Source: Triplophysa rosa
Taxonomy: Eukaryota; Chordata; Actinopteri; Cypriniformes; Nemacheilidae
Direction: 5' to 3'
Length of the DNA: 64,000 bases
Assembly: GCF_024868665.1 (NCBI RefSeq)
Contig: NC_079913.1
Span: forward strand, 15,922,894-15,986,893
Within the stretch, counting starts at the first letter, position 1; every line of letters begins with the position of its first letter. The translations under genes were made by a program, and so were the position numbers. Under the pieces are notes generated by a model. It saw only the letters and a list, made by a program, of their open reading frames with translations. It ran no database searches and was not told the DNA's origin. Shown here in pieces: positions 27,400 to 64,000 of the stretch.

Positions 27400-27840
27400 C
27401 TAAGAGCACACATGCATCTGGGAGACTTCTGTGATGTCTGCATTGACATCTGCAAGACATATTTTTTTGATAGTTTGCTCATCTGTAATGCATCTCTGAG
27501 ACGTCTGCTGTCAGATGTCATATAGACCTCTAGAAGATGTCTGTAAGATATTTATGATTTATAATACATGTAAAACTGCTCTTTCTAAGATGTTTAGCCC
27601 CAGATAGCAAATATTTGCGGCCCAAATCCGGCCCACACCTTACTCCCCATACCACCTCATCTGGCCCACATACCGCGTGGAATGATGGCACTTGGGCGGA
27701 CCGCTCCTGTTTGCCAGGTTTGGGCCACAAGCAAGCCAAAGCAATGCCGCATGTCAGCCAAAAACAAAACAAATAAAGCAGAACTGACCCAAATATAAAC
27801 AACAGTTCATTTCAATTCTGGCCCAGATTTATCCTAAAAC
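27400..27840. repeat. Two dispersed repeats in the convergent intergenic space
   Basis: 27,400-27,600 matches the repeat flanking the hAT-like element at 24 kb (GAGACGTCTGCTGTCAG, GACCTCTAGAAGA.GTCTG, CTCTTTCTAAGATGTTTAGC). 27,600-27,835 is a 'CCAGATAGCAAATATTTGCGG' element with repeated 'GGCCCAxATcCGGCCCA' words; similar words recur at about 30,115-30,240. Confidence 0.65.
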
Positions 27841-28549
27841 CAACACCTTTCTGTGCTCCTGTTTGACAGAATTTGTATTGAGTTTCATTATTATTATAGT
27901 GATGATTGAGTCATTAGTGATGAACATCTGCTGTTAACAAACACAATCACTGCAGAAAAGATCAACAAAAACTTAACTTAAATTAAATTTACCCAGAGAA
28001 ACACAACAACTACAACCTGAAACACAACCCAGCTAACAAAAGTTTGTTATAAGAACGTTCCTTAGAGGTTTTTCATGTGTCACCTATAACACACTACAAA
28101 CATGATGATTTTATATAACACTACTGAAAAATCAATACAACCCTGCCCCAAACACAATAGAAAAAGTAAAGGATTTAATGGTTATAATGTTAGATCCTAT
28201 TGGAATATTACCCAAAACACACTACAGAAAAGAGTTTTGTAATGTCTTCAATAGTAAAAGCTAATATATGAATTAATGCAGCGTCTTCATGTAAAAGCAC
28301 ATATGACATTTTAGTCACTTAGATTGTGTCTGTGTGATCAAAATTTGTGAATGTATATTAAATGAATGAATGATGAACACTGTTTGCACAAAGAGGGAGG
28401 AGACCGAAAGAACTCTGGGTTGGGTTCACAGAGTAAGTTACTATGGTTACTGACTCTGAAAGTTACCTCTCTTCTAGAAATGGGCTTAACTTACCCTGCA
28501 TTCTCGGGTTTGACTGTACCACTTCAATAAAAATGTAAAATGACTGCAC

Positions 28550-28740
28550 CACTGTGTACAAGTCATTGATGTGAAGCGATAAGTTCTTGGCTCAAAGTCT
28601 GCATTTAAAGTCACACCAAATGTGTTCAGCTGGGTTCAGGACTTGGCTTTATGCAGACCAGTCAAGTTCTTCCACATTGACTGAATCAATTATTTCTTTC
28701 TGAACCTTGTCTCATACGCAGGGGCATTGTTATGATGGAA
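28550..28740 (-). pseudogene. Degenerate Tc1-type transposase fragment
   Basis: Reading the minus strand from about 28,740, the translation resembles the second catalytic block of Tc1 transposases: an HNNAPAYETR-like stretch where HDNAPxHKxR is expected, then a remnant of the WPxQSPDLNP region and a PRTYxxTSM-like end. It has stop codons and the catalytic Asp is changed. Similarity is by eye to the family consensus. Confidence 0.55.
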
Positions 28741-29509
28741 TAGAAAAGGGCGAATAAATTAAAATATAGTTACCCTAAGTAGAATACAAAAGTTTATTTC
28801 ATATTCTGTAATTTTCTAGATTTGTATGTAAATGAATTTGTGTTGTATCTCTCATACAACTCTTAGAGTCCAAGAGTCATGTTTGTGTCTGGAATAGTGA
28901 AGAATATGGAGTCTGTTGTAGGGCAGACAGTTGTATTTACGACTGCACTATACAGCTAATGTCATGAGCACTTTCAGACAAAGCAATGCTGTATAGTTTC
29001 ATCCTGTTTTGCAGATATTGCAGTAATAGGCCGGGTGACAGACAAGCCCGTATCAAACAGAGTAAAAAGAGCACATTCAAGTGATGATATTTCAAAGCAA
29101 AATATTCAACAATAAATTATTACAACTGGAAAAAGACACAAGAAAGTAGAAAAACAATGACATCTTGTTTATTATAAGGAAACCAACAATCAAATATTTT
29201 AAAAGTACATATAAGCATTGTACAATAAGTCTAAAAATATACTGTATGTTATGTCCCACACTAAGGCAGACATTACCGCTTTAAATCAACTTTTAGACAT
29301 TTAACAGACACTTTTATTTCAAGCGACCTACAGAGAGATTCGGAAACAATAAAGTGATATGTCATAGGAGGCAAGAACACATAAATTACATAATTATTAT
29401 AATTATCTAGAAATATATATTCTTAAATGTGCCATTGTTACTCTTGATATTAATGTACACTCACTGATGTGAATACTCTGATTCAAGTCACTAATGCTCG
29501 CCTACAGAA

Positions 29510-29900
29510 CTATCATGGACCCGGAAACAGTATATGACCTACATATATAGTGGTGCGTGACGTCAGGCTTAACAAGCGGGTGGCGGCGACGTCCTTATCA
29601 ACGACGTTAGTGTCACGCGTCTGTTGTGAAGACGTCCTTATCCACGACGTGTGTGTCACGCGTCTGTTGTGACGACGTAGACTCCGTTCACGTAAAAGTA
29701 CACGACAGTCTCCTTCGGTAGGTAATCCGTGGCACATTTCAACCGCCATAAACGTGACGTCTGTATAGATCAACAGCTACACGTTACTAACGTGTTTACG
29801 TGACATTTGCGTGTACGTCTCCAAAAAAAACAATGTTTTATATGGAGACGTACACGCACGCTTACACGCATGTTATCTGTCGTGCTTGTCAGCCTCGTTC
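29510..29900. other. CpG-rich patch with 43-bp tandem duplication and 16-bp hairpin
   Basis: 29,588-29,630 and 29,631-29,673 are two copies of a 43-bp unit (GACGTCCTTATC..ACGACGT, GTGTCACGCGTCTGTTGTGA). 29,808-29,823 and 29,843-29,858 form a perfect 16-bp inverted repeat (TGCGTGTACGTCTCCA) around a 19-base A/T loop. CpG and ACGT words are far denser than in the flanks. No promoter, exon or known element could be tied to it. Confidence 0.7.
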
Positions 29901-30652
29901 GCCAACGATACAAAGCGAGCGCCATATGTCTCCCTTCTTTTCATTCTTACTCAAGTATTCTGCATTGCAGACTCACGCCACCTAATGGATTTGTTTATAT
30001 TACATCAAATTAGTCATTTTGAAACGCAATGTTATTGAATACATTTAAAAACAGCCACATTTGAACATTCCCAGAACCAACACTTAATATTTGGAGTCTG
30101 TCTGGAAAGTGCACTTGTGGCCCGATACACGGCTGGGTCCTCGGCCCAGATCTGGTCCACACACCTCTGTTAGATTTTGAGTAGAAAAGGAATGTGGCTC
30201 GGATTTGGCCCAGAGATTATTGAATGAAGGACTGTGGCCCACTTTGTGTAAAATAAAGGAGAAAATTAACTATGAAGCAAATTCGTTCACTCAACTTGAC
30301 TCGTTGAATCATCTGATGCTTTGACTGAAGTAAATTACAGAGTAAATGAACACTGCTCAGTGTCTGTATGAGTGCACACTACAGAGTGTATAAAGTGTTG
30401 AAGTGAATGAGATAATGAAGTGATGATTGAATCATTAGTGATGAACACCTGCTGTTAACAAACACATTCACTGAAGAAAACATCAACAAGAACAGAAAAA
30501 AACAACAATATTGATTTACAGTAAATAACAGATTAACACAATAAATCTGTCAAGATCTCATCACAGGAGAATTAAATACAAACACCATTAACATATTCAC
30601 TTATTACACACAACACTTTATTTCTGTCATCTGTGTAAGATCTTATTGAGAA

Positions 30653-31110
30653 TTATTACACGGCACTCTGGAATACTTGATTCTGATTGGCCAGTGCAAC
30701 ATTCCAAGGGTCGTTATTCCCAGATAACAACCTCTCACAACGAATAACCCAATGCAGCAAATCATTTTGACAGGTTTTTTTTTACAAATTAAATATAAAT
30801 GTCTTTTAATCAAATATATGACATTAGATTTACAAATGATTAAACCAAATTGCCTGTTCGTGACATTTGAACGTCGTTTCTTATCTTAAAACTGAAAGTA
30901 AACATTTTTTTTCTTGCGGAAGGTCTGCATTCGGTAAAAATGAGCTTCAAATTCACATTTCATGTCCAGTTTTTTTTCTCATGTGGTAAGTAGCCGTGTA
31001 ATAAGCGGGATAATGTACAAGCAGCCGGCTGTTATCGCAAAATAAGCCCCTTCAGTGTGACACACTGTCAGGGCTTATTTCTGCCATAACAACCGGCTGC
31101 ATGGACATTA
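30653..31110 (+). mobile_element. About 460-bp MITE, copy A
   Basis: Starts TTATTACACGGCACTCTGG and continues through TTGATTCTGATTGGCCAG, AAAACTGAAAGTAAAC, TCATGTCCAGTTTTTTTTCTCATG and GTGTAATAAGCGGGATAATG. A full copy in opposite orientation lies at 62,945-63,425 and a partial at 24,425-24,560. An end portion (CAACCGGCTGC) also occurs near 9,160-9,230. Confidence 0.8.
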
Positions 31111-31150
31111 CCCCTTACTTAACAGCCCTGATAGCAAGCAACCATTATAT

Positions 31151-31304
31151 CATTTGCATTTATGCATTTGGCAGACACTTTTATCCAAAGCGACTTACAT
31201 TACATTATATTATACATTTGTATCGGAGTACTTGCAATCCCTGGGATCCAACCCATGAACTTGGTGTTGCTAGCGCCAAGCTCTAACCACTGAGATACAG
31301 GAAA
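31151..31304 (-). mobile_element. tRNA-derived SINE
   Basis: Read on the minus strand, the head has a tRNA-like A box (CAGTGGTTAGAGCTTGGCGC) and B-box-like GGTTGGATCCC. The 3' tail is GTCGCTTTGGATAAAAGTGT..GCCAAATGCATAAATG. The body between is short. The same head and tail occur at 35,230-35,393, and the tail matches the end of the LINE at 39,160. Confidence 0.8.
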
Positions 31305-31422
31305 GCACATCAAAAAGTGTTGATTTGTCATTGTTAATAGCACTGAATCAATATCACTTTTGCCCACGCAACTAAGATTTTTTTATTTAATCAAACCACA
31401 ATTACTTTGATCGGTGTTTGCT

Positions 31423-31656
31423 GTAGTTTGGCTCTTGACTTTCATCAAGTTAATTCTCTGTGTAGTTCGGATCTTGACTCTCATAAAGTTAATTCTCTGT
31501 GTAGTTCGGCTCTTGACTTTCATTAAGTTAATTCTCTGTGTAGATCGGCCTTTGACTTTCATCAAGTTTATTCTCTGTGTAGTTCGGCTCTTGACTTTCA
31601 TTAAGTTAATTCTCTGTGTAGATCGGCCTTTGACTTTCATCAAGTTAATTCTCTGT
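31423..31656. repeat. 39-bp minisatellite, 6 copies
   Basis: Six head-to-tail copies of a 39-bp unit containing TTCGGCTCTTGACTTTCAT and AAGTTAATTCTCTGTGTAG. It appears to have grown from the 'GGCTCTTGAC' end of the dispersed module seen elsewhere in the window. Because 39 is divisible by three, both strands show a spurious 13-residue repeat protein. Confidence 0.93.
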
Positions 31657-31659
31657 TAG

Positions 31660-32008
31660 GGTGTGATTCTTATTAAGTGGGGGTCATATTCTAGGATTCT
31701 TTACCTTAACAAAGTCTCTGAGAGCCCGAGAACCTTGTACTTCAGGAGACTCCAGGCAGGTTACAGCTCTGAAAAATGGTGGCACTGGAGACTCAGGGGT
31801 TCCTCATGGTTTTACACCTTATTCTTCATTCTTTTGCTGATGCAATGAGAATTTTACTACCCCACTGGTAACACCCATAATGTTGCCATTTCTAGTATTG
31901 CATTCTTATAATGGGAATTGGTATTAATGTTGGTAATTGGTAAAGTGTGCCTGGAAAAATATTTAATCAGAATATCAATTTGCCTAATAATTAGGCACGC
32001 ACTGTATT
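31660..32008. mobile_element. Probable mariner-type element end
   Basis: Ends with 'TTAATCAGAATATCAATTTGCCTAATAATTAGGCACGCACTGTA', in pieces resembling the TIR of Tc1/mariner-like elements whose ends read CAC(A)GTGTGC..AATTATTAGGC. No matching left TIR was located, so the extent is approximate. Confidence 0.45.
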
Positions 32009-32061
32009 ATAAGGCAGGTTATATTCAACCACTGTGGTAGCCCACGCACGCACACATATAA

Positions 32062-32544
32062 GCTGCGTCCCAATCCGCATAATTATGGAACTAAATGTAA
32101 TACTTTTTAAGACCTTTTTAAAGACTCTTTCCATACATTTCAAGACCTCATCACCACTTCTTTTAACCGGTTACATTGGCGACACTTTAACTTACATTTA
32201 CTATATACTGACTGTAAGATAGCACAACTAAAGTCTTCGCTTGTGATAACTCCTTATTAATGCAATTCAAGCGGGTGGGAATGAATAAAAGATGCTTTGC
32301 TAAATTAATAACTATACAGTAAACAGTAACAGTAAATACAGTAAAGTATACAGTAAACATTACATATGAAATAATGAATGAATAAATACCTTAATGGAAA
32401 GAAGAGCTGTATTTTGATGTTTGTGACAGTTAAGGATTACAGTGCATACTGTTTTGCTACGCACTAAAATGTATATACTTTCCCATAACAAAAACAGTAC
32501 AGTACTTTAAGGGCATAGTATAAGTAGACGAATTGGGACGCAGC
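32062..32544. mobile_element. MITE with TIR GCTGCGTCCCAAT
   Basis: The left end GCTGCGTCCCAATCCGCATA is mirrored by the right end CGAATTGGGACGCAGC. The interior contains 'ACTAAAATGTATATACTT' and 'TAAGGGCATAGTATAAGTAG', typical of a teleost MITE. No coding. Confidence 0.85.
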
Positions 32545-32653
32545 AACATACATACATTATACATCATATTACAGTACACTACTGTAGTTTTTACCCCACT
32601 ATAGTATGCTAGTAACGGCATACATAATATAGGTTATTGTTTATCTTGAGCAT

Positions 32654-32999
32654 TAAAGGACTAGTGTGTATATTTTAGCGGCATCTAGTGGTCAGGTTGC
32701 GAATTGCAACCAACGGCGTAGTCCACCGCTCATCCCTCTCTTGAAAACACAAAATATACATAAACATAGTGACAAAACGCGTTCTGTAGAGCAGTTTGTC
32801 CATTGAGGGCTACTGTAGAAACAACATGGTGAATTCCAGCAAGGGGACGTGTGTGTAGATAGAAATAGCTCATTCTGAGGTAATAAAAACGCAACGCTTT
32901 GGCAGGTAACGTCTTTATACACCTTTGAACACAGTTATCTATATTATATTACATTTCTGTCAGTAGAGCCTCCTAAACATTACACGCTAGACCTGTAAC
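32654..32999. mobile_element. MITE with TIR TTAAAGGACTAGTGTGTA
   Basis: The left end TAAAGGACTAGTGTGTATA has an imperfect right counterpart, TACACGCTAGACCTGTAA. The interior words TTTTAGCGGCATCTAGTGG and GAATTGCAACCAACGG are those of a widespread cyprinid MITE. Non-coding. Confidence 0.8.
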
Positions 33000-33369
33000 A
33001 CGATCAGCAGTGTATCTTAAACAGTTCTCTCTTGCTTAAGCAGCAGAAACAGTTTTACTTTGTGCCCGAAATACATGGTGTTCCTAATATTTGCTGTAAT
33101 TATTTCCTGTAAAACACAGAGAACTCCCTCTATCCATGTTGTAATCGATTGGTATAACGGTGCCGACGTCACTGGGATTAATCTCAGCTTCAGAATCAAA
33201 GCTTCAGTTGTGAAAAAAGAAATCTGATGAGCTGCTTCGTCGTACCAACAAAGCTTTGTCAACCCAAAACTGATCCTGTAACCCTGAGGTTTGTTCACCT
33301 GTAGTCTGCGCAGCATCTATATGTTCCCCAAGGAGAAAGCATGAAGGCAACACAACGGTTTGACTCCGC

Positions 33370-34310
33370 TTTATTGAAGTCTGTATATAAATACACATGC
33401 ACATTTCAAATGTAAACCACAGTGAACTCAAGTGCAGCTAAAGGTATTCCCCGGATCATGCACAACCATCGCTTCCATTTCCAAAAAGAACCCACAGCCA
33501 GGTGTGCGATTCACCAAAGCCTCATTCAATTCATAGTCTGTCTTCCCAGATTTGTTTCCATATAAATAAATAAATTTATAAATGTGCACTCACAGAGTGA
33601 ACTCGTATGTACAGGTTTATTATTCAGAAAGCTAAAGCAGTCACAGCCGAACCCGACCCCAGCAAACATTCAAAGGCAAGAAGCCAGCCGGCACGGTCGG
33701 AGAATGCTCATTTCGCCTCTCTTTCTCTACAATTCAAGGCAGAATGAACAGACATGTGGCAGAATATGAGAGAGGATCCGATGTGAGAATCGTGCAAAGA
33801 AGAGGCAACGGTCTGAGATTTCGTTAATGCCGAGGTGAACTAAAACATAGAGTCAGTAAAATCGCATGAAATGACCATCCATGAATAAAAAGGGCGTGCA
33901 AGGATAAAGCCTTTCGTGTATTCCTCCGACCCGTTGACGTCAGCGCTGCGGCACAAGCAGCTTTTACGCAAACTCTCGGCCGACGTATCACAGGTATCTA
34001 CACGCCTCTCTATGCATTTTGAAAAAAAACGGTAACTGACGATGCGACGCGTGACACGAGCTCACGAACTGCAAATGAAACAAAAGTGATTGTGGAACAG
34101 CAGTCAGCAGTGCTTGACAGTTCAACTCCTCAGTGTTCCTCCAGACTCTACACGAAACAACACAACCATACACGCAAAACTCGTCCAAACGCTCGTACAT
34201 GCGGCTCCGCTGGCTACATCCCAATCCAAAGTACCGTCTCTGGACGCTTTTTACGATGACCGCATCGTTTACTGTACATAAGGCTTTGGGTGCGCGCTCG
34301 ACCTTTCCGC
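33370..34310 (-). other. usp15: usp15 3'UTR with poly(A) signal at 33,370-33,375
   Basis: Downstream of the usp15 stop (34,311-34,313) the minus strand shows no strong repeat until AATAAA, seen as TTTATT at 33,370-33,375 (+). This gives a 3'UTR of about 0.9 kb. Plus-strand frames here are antisense noise. Confidence 0.55.
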
Positions 34311-62674
<28,364 letters not shown>

Positions 62675-62683
62675 CTTCAATAG

Positions 62684-62701
62684 CGCACTGCATGCTGGGA
62701 A
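62684..62701 (-). promoter_or_regulatory. ZNF143/THAP11 (SBS-type) binding site in usp15 promoter
   Basis: The minus strand reads TTCCCAGCATGCAGTGCG, matching the long, rarely occurring SBS consensus (TTCCCAGxATGCxxTGCG) used at vertebrate housekeeping promoters. It is 10-27 bases upstream of the ATG, so near the start site or in a very short 5'UTR. Confidence 0.7.
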
Positions 62702-62704
62702 GCG

Positions 62705-62712
62705 TTACGTCA
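62705..62712 (-). promoter_or_regulatory. CRE/ATF-like site TGACGTAA
   Basis: TTACGTCA on the plus strand, TGACGTAA on the usp15 strand, in a short CpG-rich block (62,590-62,760) that looks like the usp15 promoter. Four bases upstream of the ZNF143-type site. Confidence 0.55.
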
Positions 62713-62944
62713 CCACGCACGGCGCCGACGACTGGACGTACGACGCAGCGTTCTAATCCACACGTGTCAAATACAAGGCCCGCGGGCCAAATCCGGCCCG
62801 CCCCCTCATTTTATGTGGCCCGTGAGAGTTTACAAATTATTGTATTGTTATTATACATTTTATGTCCACGACCTGAAAATGCAACTCAACTTTATTACCT
62901 GCGCGATGACGACATCTAGCCAGTAGGTGGCAGTGTCCGTATAT

Positions 62945-63425
62945 ATCGCAGAAATAAACCCCTCCAGTGCGATCAGGTTGTTTCTTGTTTCACACCGGAG
63001 GGTCTTATTTCGCGATAACAGCCGGCTGCTTGTACATTATCCGGCTTATTACACGGGATACTTGCCACATGAGAAAAAAACTGGACATGAAATGTGAATT
63101 TGTAATATTTTATTAGCTCATTTTTACTGAATGCAGACCTAACAGGAAAAGCTGTTTACTTTCGGTTTTAAGGTAAGAAACGACGTTCAGACGTCACGAA
63201 CATTCAATTTGGTTTAATAATTTGTAAATATAATGTCATATATGTTATTAAAAGACATATTTATATTTAATTTGTCAAAAAAAACCTGTCAAAATGATTT
63301 GTTGCGTCCGGGTTACCCTGTGTTATTAGTTTTGAGAGGTTGTTATCTGGGAATAACGAACCTGCAAATGTAGCGACTGGCCAATCAGAATCAAGCATTC
63401 CAACGAGCCGTGTAATAAGTGAGTG
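62945..63425 (-). mobile_element. About 480-bp MITE, copy B
   Basis: Reverse-orientation full copy of 30,653-31,110: CAGTGCGATCAGG, AGCCGGCTGCTTGTACATTATCC, CATGAGAAAAAAACTGGACATG, TACTTTCGGTTTTAAGGTAAG and CTGGCCAATCAGAATCAAGC, ending CGTGTAATAAG. It interrupts the hAT's untranslated region. Confidence 0.82.
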
Positions 63426-63462
63426 ATATGATATATAAATATTAATTAGATTACATCGTGTC

Positions 63463-64000
63463 AAACAAGGAAAAATTGATGCAGAGGGGAGGCTTTTTCA
63501 AGAGGGATGGGAAGGCAAATACATGTTTGTGCTTAATGAAAACAAGCCGGTGTGTCGTCTTTGCCAGGAGGCCATCCCTGTTAAAAAAACAGCATATGCT
63601 GGTTTGGTATGTTTTGATGCTTGTTTGTGCTGGTTTAGCTGGTCATGTGCTGGTCCGTAGCTGGTTTAAAATGGTCCAACCAGCATCAAAACATACCTAA
63701 CCCACCATATACTGTTTTTTTCAACATGGGTGGCTGTGCTTAAAGAATACAGTACAATTTACGTCGGCACTTCGAAACCAAACACGGAGCAAAGTATGCT
63801 AACCTTAGCCACCTAGAAAAGCAACAAAAGGTACAAGACTTGAAAAAAACTTACATTTTTGGCAGAATTTGTTTGCAAATGTTTCTGCAAAAAGTGATGC
63901 AGCCGTGAAAGCCAGCTTTATTGTGGCTGAAGAAATCGCCCGAGTTACCAAGTGTTTTTCAGAAGGTACATTTTTAAAGCAGTGTATGCTGAAGATATGT
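63463..64000 (+). pseudogene. hAT transposase start with BED finger, split by a MITE and truncated
   Basis: Frame KQGKIDAEGRLFQEGWEGKY, MFVLNENKPVCRLCQEAIPV, then the MITE, then VLKEY. A 5-base duplication shifts the frame before NLRRHFETKHGAKYANLSHL and EKQQKVQDLK. This is the BED-type finger start (C-x2-C ... H-x4-H) of the GTF2IRD2/Charlie-like hAT family. Further similarity (AAVKASFIVAEEIARVTK-like) continues to the window edge in another frame. Confidence 0.78.
63593..63723. mobile_element. Small MITE with 'ATGCTGGT' repeats
   Basis: The left end AAAAAACAGCATATGCTGG mirrors the right end CCATATACTGTTTTTTTC, with mirrored GGTATGTTTTGATGC / GCATCAAAACATACC inside and a 'GCTGGTTTAGCTGGTCATG' core. 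It interrupts the hAT transposase frame after IPV. Confidence 0.85.

Larger units (their letters stand above)
62768..64000 (+). mobile_element. hAT (Charlie-like) element, runs off the window
   Basis: It begins with the 'GTGTCAAATACAAGGCCCGCGGGCCAAATCCGGCCCG' type of end (in pieces) common to Charlie-like hATs. It is split by a MITE (62,945-63,425), then carries a transposase start from about 63,463, split again at about 63,593-63,723. The 3' end is outside. Confidence 0.75.

Noticed and set aside
31383..31659. Repeat proteins (13-residue units) on both strands
   Set aside because: By-product of a 39-bp minisatellite whose period is a multiple of three.

Overview
This window looks like nuclear DNA of a teleost, most likely a cypriniform (carp/minnow/loach group). 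Its genes are intron-rich, with GT-AG introns and strong fish orthologues. Most of the rest is a dense mosaic of hAT, Tc1/mariner, MITE, L2-like LINE and tRNA-derived SINE copies typical of cyprinid genomes. Assignments rest on translated exon similarity to remembered families; no search was run.

Layout: (1) 1-2,255, + strand: the last coding exon and 3'UTR of a Rab3 GEF gene (rab3ip/Rabin8-like). A 34-bp minisatellite of about 35 copies follows its stop codon. (2) 2.3-11.1 kb: intergenic repeats, including a hAT element whose empty target site survives in the opposite arm of the same host transposon. (3) 11,115-26,725, + strand: a complete 25-exon myelin regulatory factor-like gene (myrfl; about 843 aa) with NLS, p53/Ndt80-like DNA-binding domain, self-cleaving ICA domain, coiled coil, one membrane span and a luminal C-terminal domain. 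(4) 26.7-33.4 kb: convergent intergenic DNA filled with MITEs, a SINE, a Tc1 relic, a 39-bp minisatellite and a CpG-rich patch. (5) 34,311-62,674, - strand: a complete 22-exon ubiquitin-specific protease gene, usp15 (about 998 aa; DUSP, Ubl and split USP domains). (6) 62.7-64.0 kb: the CpG-rich usp15 promoter with a ZNF143-type site, then a hAT relic running off the end.

rab3ip beside myrfl matches the known vertebrate order (human RAB3IP-MYRFL on 12q). The genes do not form an operon; rab3ip and myrfl are in tandem, and myrfl and usp15 converge tail to tail. MYRF-family proteins are membrane-tethered transcription factors released by self-cleavage; USP15 removes ubiquitin, known for SMAD/TGF-beta and COP9-linked substrates.

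The most striking non-gene structures are in usp15 introns. One is a four-deep transposon nest (44.1-48.8 kb) whose order is fixed by target-site duplications. Another is a 3.5-kb foldback element with arms near 1 kb that contains a further insertion. A third is an intact DD37E-type Tc1/mariner transposase next to a single N that looks like a mis-joined assembly gap. A LINE and several SINEs in the window share the same 3' tail, consistent with a LINE/SINE mobilisation pair. I saw no CRISPR array, phage, rRNA or true tRNA gene.
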